From: XYD12-FULL-36-8 sp964613805
GTDB taxonomy: Bacteria; Bacteroidota; Ignavibacteria; Ignavibacteriales; Ignavibacteriaceae
Direction: 5' to 3'
DNA: 64,000 bases
NCBI GenBank assembly: GCA_964613805.1
Contig: CAZTJF010000014.1
Location: forward strand, 45,604 to 109,603
The notes beneath the pieces were generated by a model. That model ran no database searches. It saw only the letters and a list, made by a program, of their open reading frames with translations, and had not been told where the DNA came from. How positions within the stretch are numbered: the first letter of the stretch is position 1; the number at the start of each line of letters is the position of its first letter. Position numbers and translations under genes: made by a program. Shown piece after piece: positions 53,708-61,892 of this stretch.

Positions 53708-53752
53708 TGATTAACTTTTAATCATGCAAAAAAAATAAGCGAAAACAATAAG

Positions 53753-55006
53753 TCAGCTGCTATGCTTCGTATTAATTCTAACTAATTTGCCGTAAAAAAA
53801 CATAAGCACGGTTGCCGTAAGACCAACTGCAAAAAGTATGAAGAAAATTATCTCCGGTTTTTTAAATTCTATGGCAAAAATTCTATACATCCAGCCGCCA
53901 ATTGGACCGCCGACAAACCAAGCAATAGCAATCGGAAGAAATGCATAACCTTGGTAAAGAGCTTGCTGACCTTTAGGTGCAATATCAGAAATGTATTCGT
54001 AATATCGAGGGGCTTGAGTCATTTCACCTATTGCAAACATAATTATCCCTGCTGCTACGGTTGGTATGCTTGGATAAATACCGATGATTAAAAACATCAT
54101 ACTAGAAATTGCAAAACCTATTACGATTGCATTTTGAGTTGAAATATTTTTTGTAATACGATTTACAACTAATTGTAACGTAATAATAGCTCCTGCAGCA
54201 GACCAAGACTGAATTATTTCGTATGGTGCATCAGGAAATTTATCATTAAAATATAAAGCAATAACTACAAATTCCTGCCAGAACATAATCCAGAATAATG
54301 AAAAGATAAATAGAAATATCATGAACCTGACATTTTTCAAAACAAGAACCAAATTCTTTAATTTGTCAACAAGTGATTCCACAACTTCGTGTGTTTTGTC
54401 TTTCACTTCTTTATAGAAGATTAAATTAACAATAAACATTGCCGCACAAGAAATTGCTGAAACAACATATACATATTGATAACCTATGCTGTCGCGAACA
54501 AAAAATGCAATAGTGGGACCTATTGCTGCGCCGATGTTAACTAACCAATAATAAATTGCATAACCTAATGATTTATTTTCTTTTGTTGAAGTAGCAGCGA
54601 TAGTTCCCAAAACGGAGGGCTTAATAAAACTCCCTCCAAAAGCTGTGAAAATAAGGAACACCACTAAAAGCCAGTATGTGGGAATTCCAGAATATATGGG
54701 TTTGAATAAATCCATTCCCACAGAGCCAATTAAAAAATATCCTATTGCAAGAATTCCGAAGGCAGCAGCGAAAGCTTTTCTGTATCCAAATTTATCAGCT
54801 AAAGTGCCGCCTAAAATTGGGAGAAGATAAATTAAACCGCCAAATAATCCTGATAACTGCCCTGCTTCCTGCTCATTAAAATGAAGGGTATTTCGCAGGT
54901 AAACAACCATGATGATTTGCTGACCGTAATAAGCTAATCTTTCGAATAACTCCATTCCATTGGCAACCCAAAATGTTGGATGAAAATCGTTCTTTTTAAA
55001 AATCAT
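53753..55006 (-). CDS. Major facilitator superfamily transporter, POT/peptide-type
   Basis: The 417-residue protein has about twelve hydrophobic segments. The opening WVANGMELFERLAYYGQQII resembles the ExxER(F/Y)-YYG region of proton-dependent oligopeptide transporters, and LADKFGYRKAFAAAF resembles the A-loop of MFS proteins. It is thus a probable proton-coupled peptide or related permease; substrate is not fixed by sequence. The gene is divergent from the NFACT gene across a 207-nt gap and has no visible ribosome-binding site. Confidence 0.8.
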   Translation of the reverse strand: MIFKKNDFHPTFWVANGMELFERLAYYGQQIIMVVYLRNTLHFNEQEAGQLSGLFGGLIYLLPILGGTLADKFGYRKAFAAAFGILAIGYFLIGSVGMDLFKPIYSGIPTYWLLVVFLIFTAFGGSFIKPSVLGTIAATSTKENKSLGYAIYYWLVNIGAAIGPTIAFFVRDSIGYQYVYVVSAISCAAMFIVNLIFYKEVKDKTHEVVESLVDKLKNLVLVLKNVRFMIFLFIFSLFWIMFWQEFVVIALYFNDKFPDAPYEIIQSWSAAGAIITLQLVVNRITKNISTQNAIVIGFAISSMMFLIIGIYPSIPTVAAGIIMFAIGEMTQAPRYYEYISDIAPKGQQALYQGYAFLPIAIAWFVGGPIGGWMYRIFAIEFKKPEIIFFILFAVGLTATVLMFFYGKLVRINTKHSS

Positions 55007-55213
55007 ATAAATATTTGTTTGAGGTTTGATATTTTTGATTACCGTTTGAAATATATTAAAGCACTGTTACATTATCAAAGGTTTTTATTGAACTATATTA
55101 GCATGACATATGTATCTTATGTTTCTAATGCCAGGGCAAGTAGTGCAATAATATTTGTTTTTGTTCCTTATTGTGATGAATAAATAATTTTTACTTCAGA
55201 TAAACGCTCATAA

Positions 55214-56839
55214 ATGTTCAAGAATTTTTTCATCTTAAATAGACAGGTGATAGAAACAGATAAGATTTTGAGTGGATTTACTCTTCGAAGCGTTTTTACT
55301 CAAGAAGAGAATAAGCTCATTTTATTCATGCAAAAAGATTCGCGAGAGCTTTTTGTTGAGCTAAATGCAGATCAATCATTCCCCTACTTTATTATTCGAG
55401 ATAGGTTTAATAGAGCTAAGAAAAACACACTAGATTTTTTTCAATCGTATGTTCCTTCAAATATTCAATCCATTAGAATCGCAGAATTTGATAGGGTAAT
55501 TCAGTTCAATCTCGATTCATTCTCTATTTATTTTTATATTCATGGAAAGGATACAAATGTTTTTGCTGTTGATCGGGATAAATATTTCTCAACTTTCAAA
55601 AAAGTAGCAGATAAACAAAATCCTATATATGTAATTGACAATCTTAAATTCTCTAAAACATTCCTCATACCTAAAATCAACTTGGAGGATTATGATAATA
55701 CATTGTATCTCCTTTCTAAAAAATATCCATATCTTGGAAAAGAAATTATTTCTGAGCTTGGAAAAAGAATTCTGACATATCCATTAAGTAATAAACAAAC
55801 ACTTCTGAAAAATATTTTGCACGAAATAGAAATCTCCCAACCCTTTGTGTATATAGATGAATTGACGCACAAATATAAACTCTCACTTTTCCCGGATGAT
55901 TCTATTACATTAAAAGAATCAAGATTCTTTGAGAGTGTGAATGAAGCTTTGAAGTTTTTAATCATGAAAAATCAAAAAGCTGGACACCGAGCTGAGACAA
56001 GCAACGATAATGAAAATAAAATTATTAAAAAATTAGATTACCTTGAAAGAAAACAAGTTCACATTCAAGAGCGATTAAAAGAGGGATGTAAAGATGAGAA
56101 ATATATGCAGATTGGGAATCTTTTGTTGATGAATCTTGATAAAATTTATACTGGATTAAAACAGATTGAGTTAGAAAATATTTATGACTTAAACAAAACT
56201 ATCATAATTGATTTGAGCCCAAAGTTGAGGCCCAAAGAAAATGTTGAAAGATATTTTATAAAATCTAAATCTGAGCGAAAAGAATACACCGAATCAAAAC
56301 GATTGTTGGGTGAGATTGAAAGTGAAATAACTAAAGCAAAGAAAAATTTGTTGGAGGTTAAAATGATTGATGATTCTGCAAATACTGATATAAGTGAAAT
56401 TAAATCGGGTTCTATTAAAAAATCCGTAAAATCAACTGTTTCAAATTTAAAAAGTAAATTCAGAGAATTCATATTACACGATAAGTATTTTATTTATGTT
56501 GGTAAGAACAGTAAAAATAATGATGAGCTGACAACAGGTTTTGCAAAACAAAACGATTATTGGTTTCATGCAAGAAGTGTTTCTGGCTCACACGTTGTGT
56601 TGAGATGGGATAAATCATTTGGTGAAATTCAAAAAAGTGTATTGGAAAAAGCCGCATCAATTGCAGCATTTTACAGTAAGGCAAAGACGTCAGGATTAGT
56701 CCCGGTCTCTTATACTCAGAAAAAATATGTGATTAAGCGAAAAGGTATGGAACTCGGGAAAGTTGCTTTGCTAAAGGAAAAAGTTTTAATAGTTAGACCC
56801 GAGATTCCTAAAGAATGCAAATTAATTACAGAAGACTAA
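55214..56839 (+). CDS. rqcH: NFACT-family protein (RqcH/Rqc2-like)
   Basis: The family handles nascent chains on split 50S subunits (alanine tailing) and was once named fibronectin-binding. The 541 residues have an N-terminal NFACT-N-like domain, a long coiled-coil middle (about 255-400) and the C-terminal NFACT-R domain with DYWFHARSVSGSHVVLRWDK (about 450-469) and the basic end VPVSYTQKKYVIKRKGMELG. The N-terminus lacks the usual DG-x-FLHALVHEL opening of bacterial RqcH, so activity as a tailing factor is uncertain. No ribosome-binding site precedes the ATG. Confidence 0.8.
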   Translation: MFKNFFILNRQVIETDKILSGFTLRSVFTQEENKLILFMQKDSRELFVELNADQSFPYFIIRDRFNRAKKNTLDFFQSYVPSNIQSIRIAEFDRVIQFNLDSFSIYFYIHGKDTNVFAVDRDKYFSTFKKVADKQNPIYVIDNLKFSKTFLIPKINLEDYDNTLYLLSKKYPYLGKEIISELGKRILTYPLSNKQTLLKNILHEIEISQPFVYIDELTHKYKLSLFPDDSITLKESRFFESVNEALKFLIMKNQKAGHRAETSNDNENKIIKKLDYLERKQVHIQERLKEGCKDEKYMQIGNLLLMNLDKIYTGLKQIELENIYDLNKTIIIDLSPKLRPKENVERYFIKSKSERKEYTESKRLLGEIESEITKAKKNLLEVKMIDDSANTDISEIKSGSIKKSVKSTVSNLKSKFREFILHDKYFIYVGKNSKNNDELTTGFAKQNDYWFHARSVSGSHVVLRWDKSFGEIQKSVLEKAASIAAFYSKAKTSGLVPVSYTQKKYVIKRKGMELGKVALLKEKVLIVRPEIPKECKLITED

Positions 56840-56870
56840 GTTGAAATGTACATTCATAAATTCAATATAT

Positions 56871-56899
56871 TTGTTATAGAAATAAATATTTCTTATACA
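56871..56899 (+). promoter_or_regulatory. Promoter of the GlmU-like gene
   Basis: TTGTTA (56871-56876) and TATACA (56894-56899) have 17-nt spacing, 20 nt before the ATG at 56920, with GGAG at 56911-56914 as ribosome-binding site. Position and spacing fit a sigma70-type promoter. Confidence 0.5.
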
Positions 56900-56919
56900 T
56901 CGTTAACATTGGAGCTTAA

Positions 56920-58182
56920 ATGGTAAATTCAATTTGTCTATTTGAAGGTATATATTATTCCCGCCTGCTACCTCTTGTTTATTTTCGACCAACCTATGAC
57001 TTAAGATGCGGTATTTTAACCTTAAGAGAAAAAGTTCAACACTATTTTCCCGACACACCGATTTCGCTGCATTGCCGTGAATATTTAAGTGAGCTGGTGA
57101 AACAGCAGAATCCTAAATTATCTGTTAATGAAATAAAGGGGAAAAGTTGTTTGTTTATTAATGGTAGAGTAATTGTCAATGCGAAATTAGCCGAGCAAAT
57201 CACTACCGATGTGGATACTCTTTTTGTTAAGGGTGAAGCAATTGTTGCAGCAAGAGTCAGTGCTTCTAAATTAGAATTACTTAAAAATAAATTGAATGCT
57301 CTTTTTACATTTTCAGACTTTCATGATCTTTTTAAGAAAGAAGTTGATGCGGATTTCATAAATTATCCGTGGGATTTAATTTCGAATAATGGTAAACAAA
57401 TTATCAGCGATTTTGATTTGTTAACTTCTCAAATAAAAGGAAGTAAAATTAAAGGTAAGGTTTATCCAGGTGCTCATTTGTTAAATGAAGAAAATATATT
57501 CATTGATGAAGGTGCAAAAGTCAAACCAGGAGTTGTGTTGGATGCTGAAAGCGGACCAATATATATTGGAAAGAATGTTAAAATTTTCCCTAATGCTGTG
57601 ATTGATGGTCCAGCATTCATCGGAGATAACAGTGTTGTAAAAATCGGAGCAAAGATTTACGAGAACACAAGTGTTGGTGAGGTTTGTAAAGTTGGAGGCG
57701 AAATTGAGAACTCAATTATTCACGCGTACGCTAATAAACAGCATGACGGTTTTCTAGGGCATAGCTACTTAGGAAAATGGACTAACATTGGAGCCGCAAC
57801 TACTAATAGTGACTTGAATAATAATTACAGCACTGTTAAAGTTTATGTTAATGGTGAGTTGATGGACAGCAGACAACAGTTTTTAGGATTAATCATGGGT
57901 GATCATTCAAAATGTTCGATCAACTCAATGTTCAATACTGGAACTTTTGTAGGAGTTTCCAGTATTATTTTCGGAAAAGGTTTTCCTCCTAAATATATCC
58001 CTTCATTTTGTTACGGCGGTTCCGAATCTTTAGAAACAAATATACTTGAAAAAGCAATTGAAACAGCTAAAAGAGTAACAGCAAGAAGAAAAGTTCAATT
58101 TTCAGATGTTGATGAGAACATATTAAGATTCATTTTTGAAGTAACTAAGGCTGAGAGGGAAAAAATCGGATTATCTGCATAG
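56920..58182 (+). CDS. GlmU-like sugar-phosphate nucleotidyl/acetyltransferase
   Basis: The 420-residue protein joins an N-terminal NTP_transf_4-type domain (1-160, SICLFEGIYYSRLLPLVYFR, DLRCGILTL) to a left-handed beta-helix (about 190-390) with hexapeptide repeats and the acetyltransferase-like HSYLGKWTNIGAATTNSDLN (about 285-304). In Bacteroidota this family is annotated as a putative sugar nucleotidyltransferase or GlmU-related enzyme and may make UDP-GlcNAc or another NDP-sugar. The N-terminal GxGxRM pyrophosphorylase loop is absent, so its reaction is unproven. Good GGAG ribosome-binding site. Confidence 0.82.
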   Translation: MVNSICLFEGIYYSRLLPLVYFRPTYDLRCGILTLREKVQHYFPDTPISLHCREYLSELVKQQNPKLSVNEIKGKSCLFINGRVIVNAKLAEQITTDVDTLFVKGEAIVAARVSASKLELLKNKLNALFTFSDFHDLFKKEVDADFINYPWDLISNNGKQIISDFDLLTSQIKGSKIKGKVYPGAHLLNEENIFIDEGAKVKPGVVLDAESGPIYIGKNVKIFPNAVIDGPAFIGDNSVVKIGAKIYENTSVGEVCKVGGEIENSIIHAYANKQHDGFLGHSYLGKWTNIGAATTNSDLNNNYSTVKVYVNGELMDSRQQFLGLIMGDHSKCSINSMFNTGTFVGVSSIIFGKGFPPKYIPSFCYGGSESLETNILEKAIETAKRVTARRKVQFSDVDENILRFIFEVTKAEREKIGLSA

Positions 58183-58604
58183 GAATTAATATTTTAACCA
58201 TACTGTAATTTATTACTAGAATTGTAGAGAGTATTTTGAACTTATTTCTTTAAATTGGTACCGCCGGCGAGAAAAGAACACCCTCCAGGCCTAAGCGGCC
58301 ATTATTCCTCTCCCTAACCGGCAGTATGTATGTAAAATGAATTTATTTTCTCTTCATTCAAACTATATGCCGCTTATTTTACCGTATTTTCAAGCCGATT
58401 AAAAACTGAAGTATTAAGTAAAATATATTTTTGAGAGTTTGAAGTAATTTGAGACATAATAATTAATTGTTCCAATTGCAATACCCTTATCAGCTTTTAA
58501 GTTTAAGTAATATCTTTTAATTTAGAATAGCAAAAATTATTTTTCTCGTAAATGACTCTCTAACATTTCCCTCAATTATATTAAGTCAAGAAAGGATTCT
58601 CTCT
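58183..58604. other. 422-nt intergenic gap before acpP
   Basis: This is the only gap over 300 nt in the window. I see no open frame of note. It holds the GC-rich foldable element at 58259-58326, no T-run terminator on either side, and an AT-rich stretch of about 280 nt before the acpP ribosome-binding site (AAAGGA, 8 nt before ATG). A promoter for acpP is expected near 58540-58580 but no convincing -35/-10 pair is seen. Confidence 0.6.
58259..58326. ncRNA. Candidate structured RNA element
   Basis: A 68-nt island with 39 G/C bases stands in very AT-rich sequence. Its ends pair: TACCGCCGG (58259-58267) with CCGGCAGTA (58318-58326), 8 of 9 pairs. Inside are GAGA (58269-58272) with TCTC (58309-58312) and a GGCC-TAAGC-GGCC hairpin (58288-58300). 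The nested arrangement of three helices suggests a transcribed RNA or riboswitch-like element. I could not match it to SRP RNA, 6S RNA or a riboswitch I know, and there is no terminator. Strand is not decided. Confidence 0.4.
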
Positions 58605-58847
58605 ATGGATAATATTGAAGTACAAAAACGCGTAAAAAAAGTAATTGCTCACGTACTTAAGTTGAATGATGAAAATATTGCAGACAACGCCAATTTTGTT
58701 TTTGATCTTGGAGCAGATTCTCTGCAAAGTGTTGAATTAGTTGCTGCCTTTGAAGAAGAATTCAATATTGAGTTGCCCGAAGACAAAGCACTTGAAATAC
58801 AAACTGTTTCTAATGCTGTAAAGTTTATTTCACAGTATCTAAAGTAA
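58605..58847 (+). CDS. acpP: Acyl carrier protein
   Basis: This small acidic protein carries growing acyl chains. The phosphopantetheine site is Ser39 in FDLGADSLQSVELV, followed by the recognition helix (LVAAFEEEFNIELPEDKALEI). At 80 residues it has the normal size. It has a good AAAGGA ribosome-binding site and is followed 18 nt later by the acyl-CoA synthetase gene, a neighbour different from the usual fabF of fatty-acid clusters, so a second, specialised ACP is possible. Confidence 0.94.
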   Translation: MDNIEVQKRVKKVIAHVLKLNDENIADNANFVFDLGADSLQSVELVAAFEEEFNIELPEDKALEIQTVSNAVKFISQYLK

Positions 58848-58865
58848 TTGAAATAAGGAATGATA

Positions 58866-60998
58866 ATGATCAATGTTGATGCTGATAAACTAAAATATAT
58901 CCACAGAATATTTCATCCTAAATCCATTGCAGTCTTAGGTGCTAATAAAGTTAAGGGAACAGTTCCAAGTGATATACTTACAAACATTTTAAAAGCTGGG
59001 TATAAAGGAGTTGTTTATCCCGTCAATCCCAGAGAACAACACATCGCCTCTATTAAAACTTATAAATATGTAGTTGATATTGAAGACTCCATTGATATTG
59101 CAGTTATAGTATTTCCAAGTTCAGTAATGCATATGGCTCTTGAACAATGCGGGCAAAAAGGAATTAAGGGAGCAATTATAATCTCTGCAGGATTTAAGGA
59201 AGTTGGTGGACAAGGAATTGAGCGGGAAGAACAAATCAAAGAAATAGCTAATAACTATGGTATGTCGTTCATTGGTCCAAACTGCCTTGGAATTATCAAC
59301 ACAGACCCTTCAGTAATGTTAGATGCATCTTTCGCACGTAAAATGCCTGAAGAAGGAAACATCGCCTTCATTTCACAAAGCGGCGCATTATGCACTGCTG
59401 TGTTGGATTATGCTCAAGCAAAGCATATAGGTTTTTCAAAATTTGTCAGCATTGGCAACAAAGCAAATATTGGTGAGATAGACCTATTGTATTACCTTAA
59501 AGATGACCCTAAAACCAAAGTTATCCTTTTATATCTTGAAGAAATCAGTGATGGACCAGGTTTGATGAAGGCAGCAAAAACAATAATCGAGGAAACAGGG
59601 AAACCAGTTTTAGCAATAAAATCCGGACGTACAAAAGCGGGAGCATCTGCTGCTGCATCACACACCGGGTCACTTGCAGGAAGTGATGAAACATGTGATG
59701 CTGCATTTAAACAATCTGGAATTATTCGTTGTGATGATATTGAAGAGATGTTTAACAAAGCAATTGCCTTCACTTACCAGCCATTACCTAAGGGAAATAA
59801 AGTTGCAATAATTACTAATGCTGGTGGACCTGGGGTTCTCACTACAGATGCTGCAATTAAGTGCGGACTTGAGCTGGCTAAGTTTAAACCTGAAACAACT
59901 GATATTTTACGAAAAAGTCTGCCCAAGACTGCAAACATAAATAACCCGGTAGATGTAATCGGTGACGCTCGTGCTGACCGTTATAACGTTGCTGTAACTA
60001 GTGTTCTTAAGGATGAAAATGTTGATGGGGTTTTTATTATTCTCACTCCTCAATCAATGACGGAGATAGAAAGCATTGCAAAAGAAATCAGTCAGATAGC
60101 AAGTCAATTCTCAAAACCAATTTATACATCGTTTATGGGTGAAGCAGATGTTGCGACTGGAATTGATATACTTCAGCGAAATAAAATTCCTCATTATATT
60201 TTACCCGAATCAATGTCAATTGCATTTGCAACAACATATAAATTCAAGACAATGATAGAAGATAGACCAGAGAAGGTAAAATCGTTTTCCGAAGTTGATA
60301 AGAAAAAAGCTCATTCTATTTTGAACAATGCTATAAACGAGGGGAAAAAATATTTGCCAGAAGAAGAAGCTGCTAAGATTCTTGAAGCATATAATTTCCC
60401 TTTATTAAAAAGTGGATTAGCAAAATCCGATGAAGAAGCAGAGGAAATATCAAATAATCTTGGTTATCCAGTTGTTATGAAAATAATGTCTGACGATATA
60501 GTTCACAAATTTGATGTTGGCGGAGTTATACTTAATATCAATTCAAAGCAGGATGCAAAAAATGCTTTCTACACTATTATACAAAATGTTAAAAAAAATA
60601 AACCTGATGTAAAAACTAAAGGTGTTTTTGTTAGACAAATGATTCCTCCCGGAGAAGAAGTAATCTTAGGACTAAAGCGCGACTCCACTTTCGGTGCCGT
60701 AATTATGTTTGGGCTTGGTGGAATTTTCGTAGAAATATATAAAGATGTGAGTTTTAGAATTGCCCCGCTTGACAGCAAATCAGTCAATAAACTTATAACA
60801 GAAACAAAAGCATCAGCAATTCTTTCTGGTGCAAGGGGTCGCCCTATGAGAGATATTAAATCACTTAAGGATTGCATAATGCGTCTTTCTCAACTCGCTA
60901 TCGAATGTCCGCAAATCAGAGAGTTAGATATCAATCCTTTAATAGTTTTGGAAGATGGTAAAGGCAGCTTTGTAGCCGATGCCAAAATAATGCTTTAA
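58866..60998 (+). CDS. ADP-forming acetate/acyl-CoA ligase (fused alpha-beta)
   Basis: This enzyme couples acyl-CoA hydrolysis to ATP synthesis, or the reverse. One chain of about 710 residues contains the CoA-binding domain (about 10-140, SIAVLGANKVKGTVPSDIL), the succinyl-CoA-ligase-like domains with the catalytic His in SHTGSLAGSDE (His at 266), and the ATP-grasp domain (about 490-705, GYPVVMKIMSDDIVHKFDVG). I start it at ATG 58866 because AAGGA lies 6 nt upstream; ATG 58860 is too close. Specificity among acetate, propionate or others is open. The HTGSLAG loop is intact. Confidence 0.9.
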   Translation: MINVDADKLKYIHRIFHPKSIAVLGANKVKGTVPSDILTNILKAGYKGVVYPVNPREQHIASIKTYKYVVDIEDSIDIAVIVFPSSVMHMALEQCGQKGIKGAIIISAGFKEVGGQGIEREEQIKEIANNYGMSFIGPNCLGIINTDPSVMLDASFARKMPEEGNIAFISQSGALCTAVLDYAQAKHIGFSKFVSIGNKANIGEIDLLYYLKDDPKTKVILLYLEEISDGPGLMKAAKTIIEETGKPVLAIKSGRTKAGASAAASHTGSLAGSDETCDAAFKQSGIIRCDDIEEMFNKAIAFTYQPLPKGNKVAIITNAGGPGVLTTDAAIKCGLELAKFKPETTDILRKSLPKTANINNPVDVIGDARADRYNVAVTSVLKDENVDGVFIILTPQSMTEIESIAKEISQIASQFSKPIYTSFMGEADVATGIDILQRNKIPHYILPESMSIAFATTYKFKTMIEDRPEKVKSFSEVDKKKAHSILNNAINEGKKYLPEEEAAKILEAYNFPLLKSGLAKSDEEAEEISNNLGYPVVMKIMSDDIVHKFDVGGVILNINSKQDAKNAFYTIIQNVKKNKPDVKTKGVFVRQMIPPGEEVILGLKRDSTFGAVIMFGLGGIFVEIYKDVSFRIAPLDSKSVNKLITETKASAILSGARGRPMRDIKSLKDCIMRLSQLAIECPQIRELDINPLIVLEDGKGSFVADAKIML

Positions 60999-61017
60999 AA
61001 TAATATAGGAGTTAAAA

Positions 61018-61827
61018 ATGAGAATTTTGATTTATGATAATTACCAGTCCCTGAGTAAATGGACAGCACATTATATCGCTAGAAAAATTAATATGGCAAA
61101 ACCTACAGCCAATAAGCCATTTATTCTAGGACTACCGACTGGCTCTTCGCCAATTGGAACATATGCTGAACTAGTTGCACTTCACAGTGAAGGCAAAGTT
61201 TCATTTAAGAATGTGGTGACATTTAATATGGATGAATATGTTGATATATCGGAAGATCATCCACAAAGCTACCACTATTTTATGTGGCAGCACCTGTTTA
61301 GCCACATAGATATTCAAAAGGAAAATATAAATATTTTGAATGGTAATGCTAAAGACCTTGAAAAGGAATGTGAACAATACGAAGAGAAAATAAAATCATA
61401 TGGTGGTATTGATTTCTTTTTAGGTGGTATTGGTGCCGATGGTCATATCGCATTTAATGAACCTGCCTCTTCCCTATCGTCTCGAACACGAATTAAAACA
61501 CTAACTTATGATACGCGGCTTGCAAATGCACGATTCTTTGACAACGATGTAAACAAAGTTCCTAAAACTGCTGTAACAGTTGGTGTGGGAACGGTAATGG
61601 ATGCACGAGAAGTTTTTATAATTGTGAGTGGATATGGTAAAGCCCGTGCATTAAGAATGGCTGTTGAAGAAGGTGTAAATCACATTTGGACGGTTTCTAT
61701 GCTTCAGCTTCATCCTCATGGAATTATCGCTTGTGATGAAGAATCAACACTCGAGTTGAGAGTTGGAACGGTAAAGTATTTCAAAGAAATCGAAAGCCAA
61801 ACCTTAAGCACATTACCCATGGTTTAA
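61018..61827 (+). CDS. nagB: Glucosamine-6-phosphate deaminase
   Basis: This enzyme converts glucosamine-6-phosphate to fructose-6-phosphate and ammonia. The 269 residues contain LGLPTGSSPIGTYAELV, FNMDEYVDIS with the catalytic Asp, GGIGADGHIAFNEPASS, and the end HPHGIIACDEESTLELRVGT. The AGGAG ribosome-binding site is strong. It lies between the acyl-CoA ligase and the DUF4954 gene, all co-directional. Confidence 0.95.
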   Translation: MRILIYDNYQSLSKWTAHYIARKINMAKPTANKPFILGLPTGSSPIGTYAELVALHSEGKVSFKNVVTFNMDEYVDISEDHPQSYHYFMWQHLFSHIDIQKENINILNGNAKDLEKECEQYEEKIKSYGGIDFFLGGIGADGHIAFNEPASSLSSRTRIKTLTYDTRLANARFFDNDVNKVPKTAVTVGVGTVMDAREVFIIVSGYGKARALRMAVEEGVNHIWTVSMLQLHPHGIIACDEESTLELRVGTVKYFKEIESQTLSTLPMV

Positions 61828-61892
61828 CTATATCTTATTTGAATCTACTAGCATCTTTAATTTATGTCATGGTATGAAATAAGGAATCTTAA

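Noticed and set aside
53262..53714. Long open frame on the plus strand opposite the PASTA gene
   Set aside because: It has no ribosome-binding site or recognisable motif and mirrors the codon bias of the PASTA gene; it is a shadow frame.
58281..58300. Resemblance to part of the GEMM c-di-GMP riboswitch
   Set aside because: The conserved GGGCAAACC and GGACGCAAAGCC blocks and the tetraloop-receptor arrangement are absent; only a short stretch is alike.
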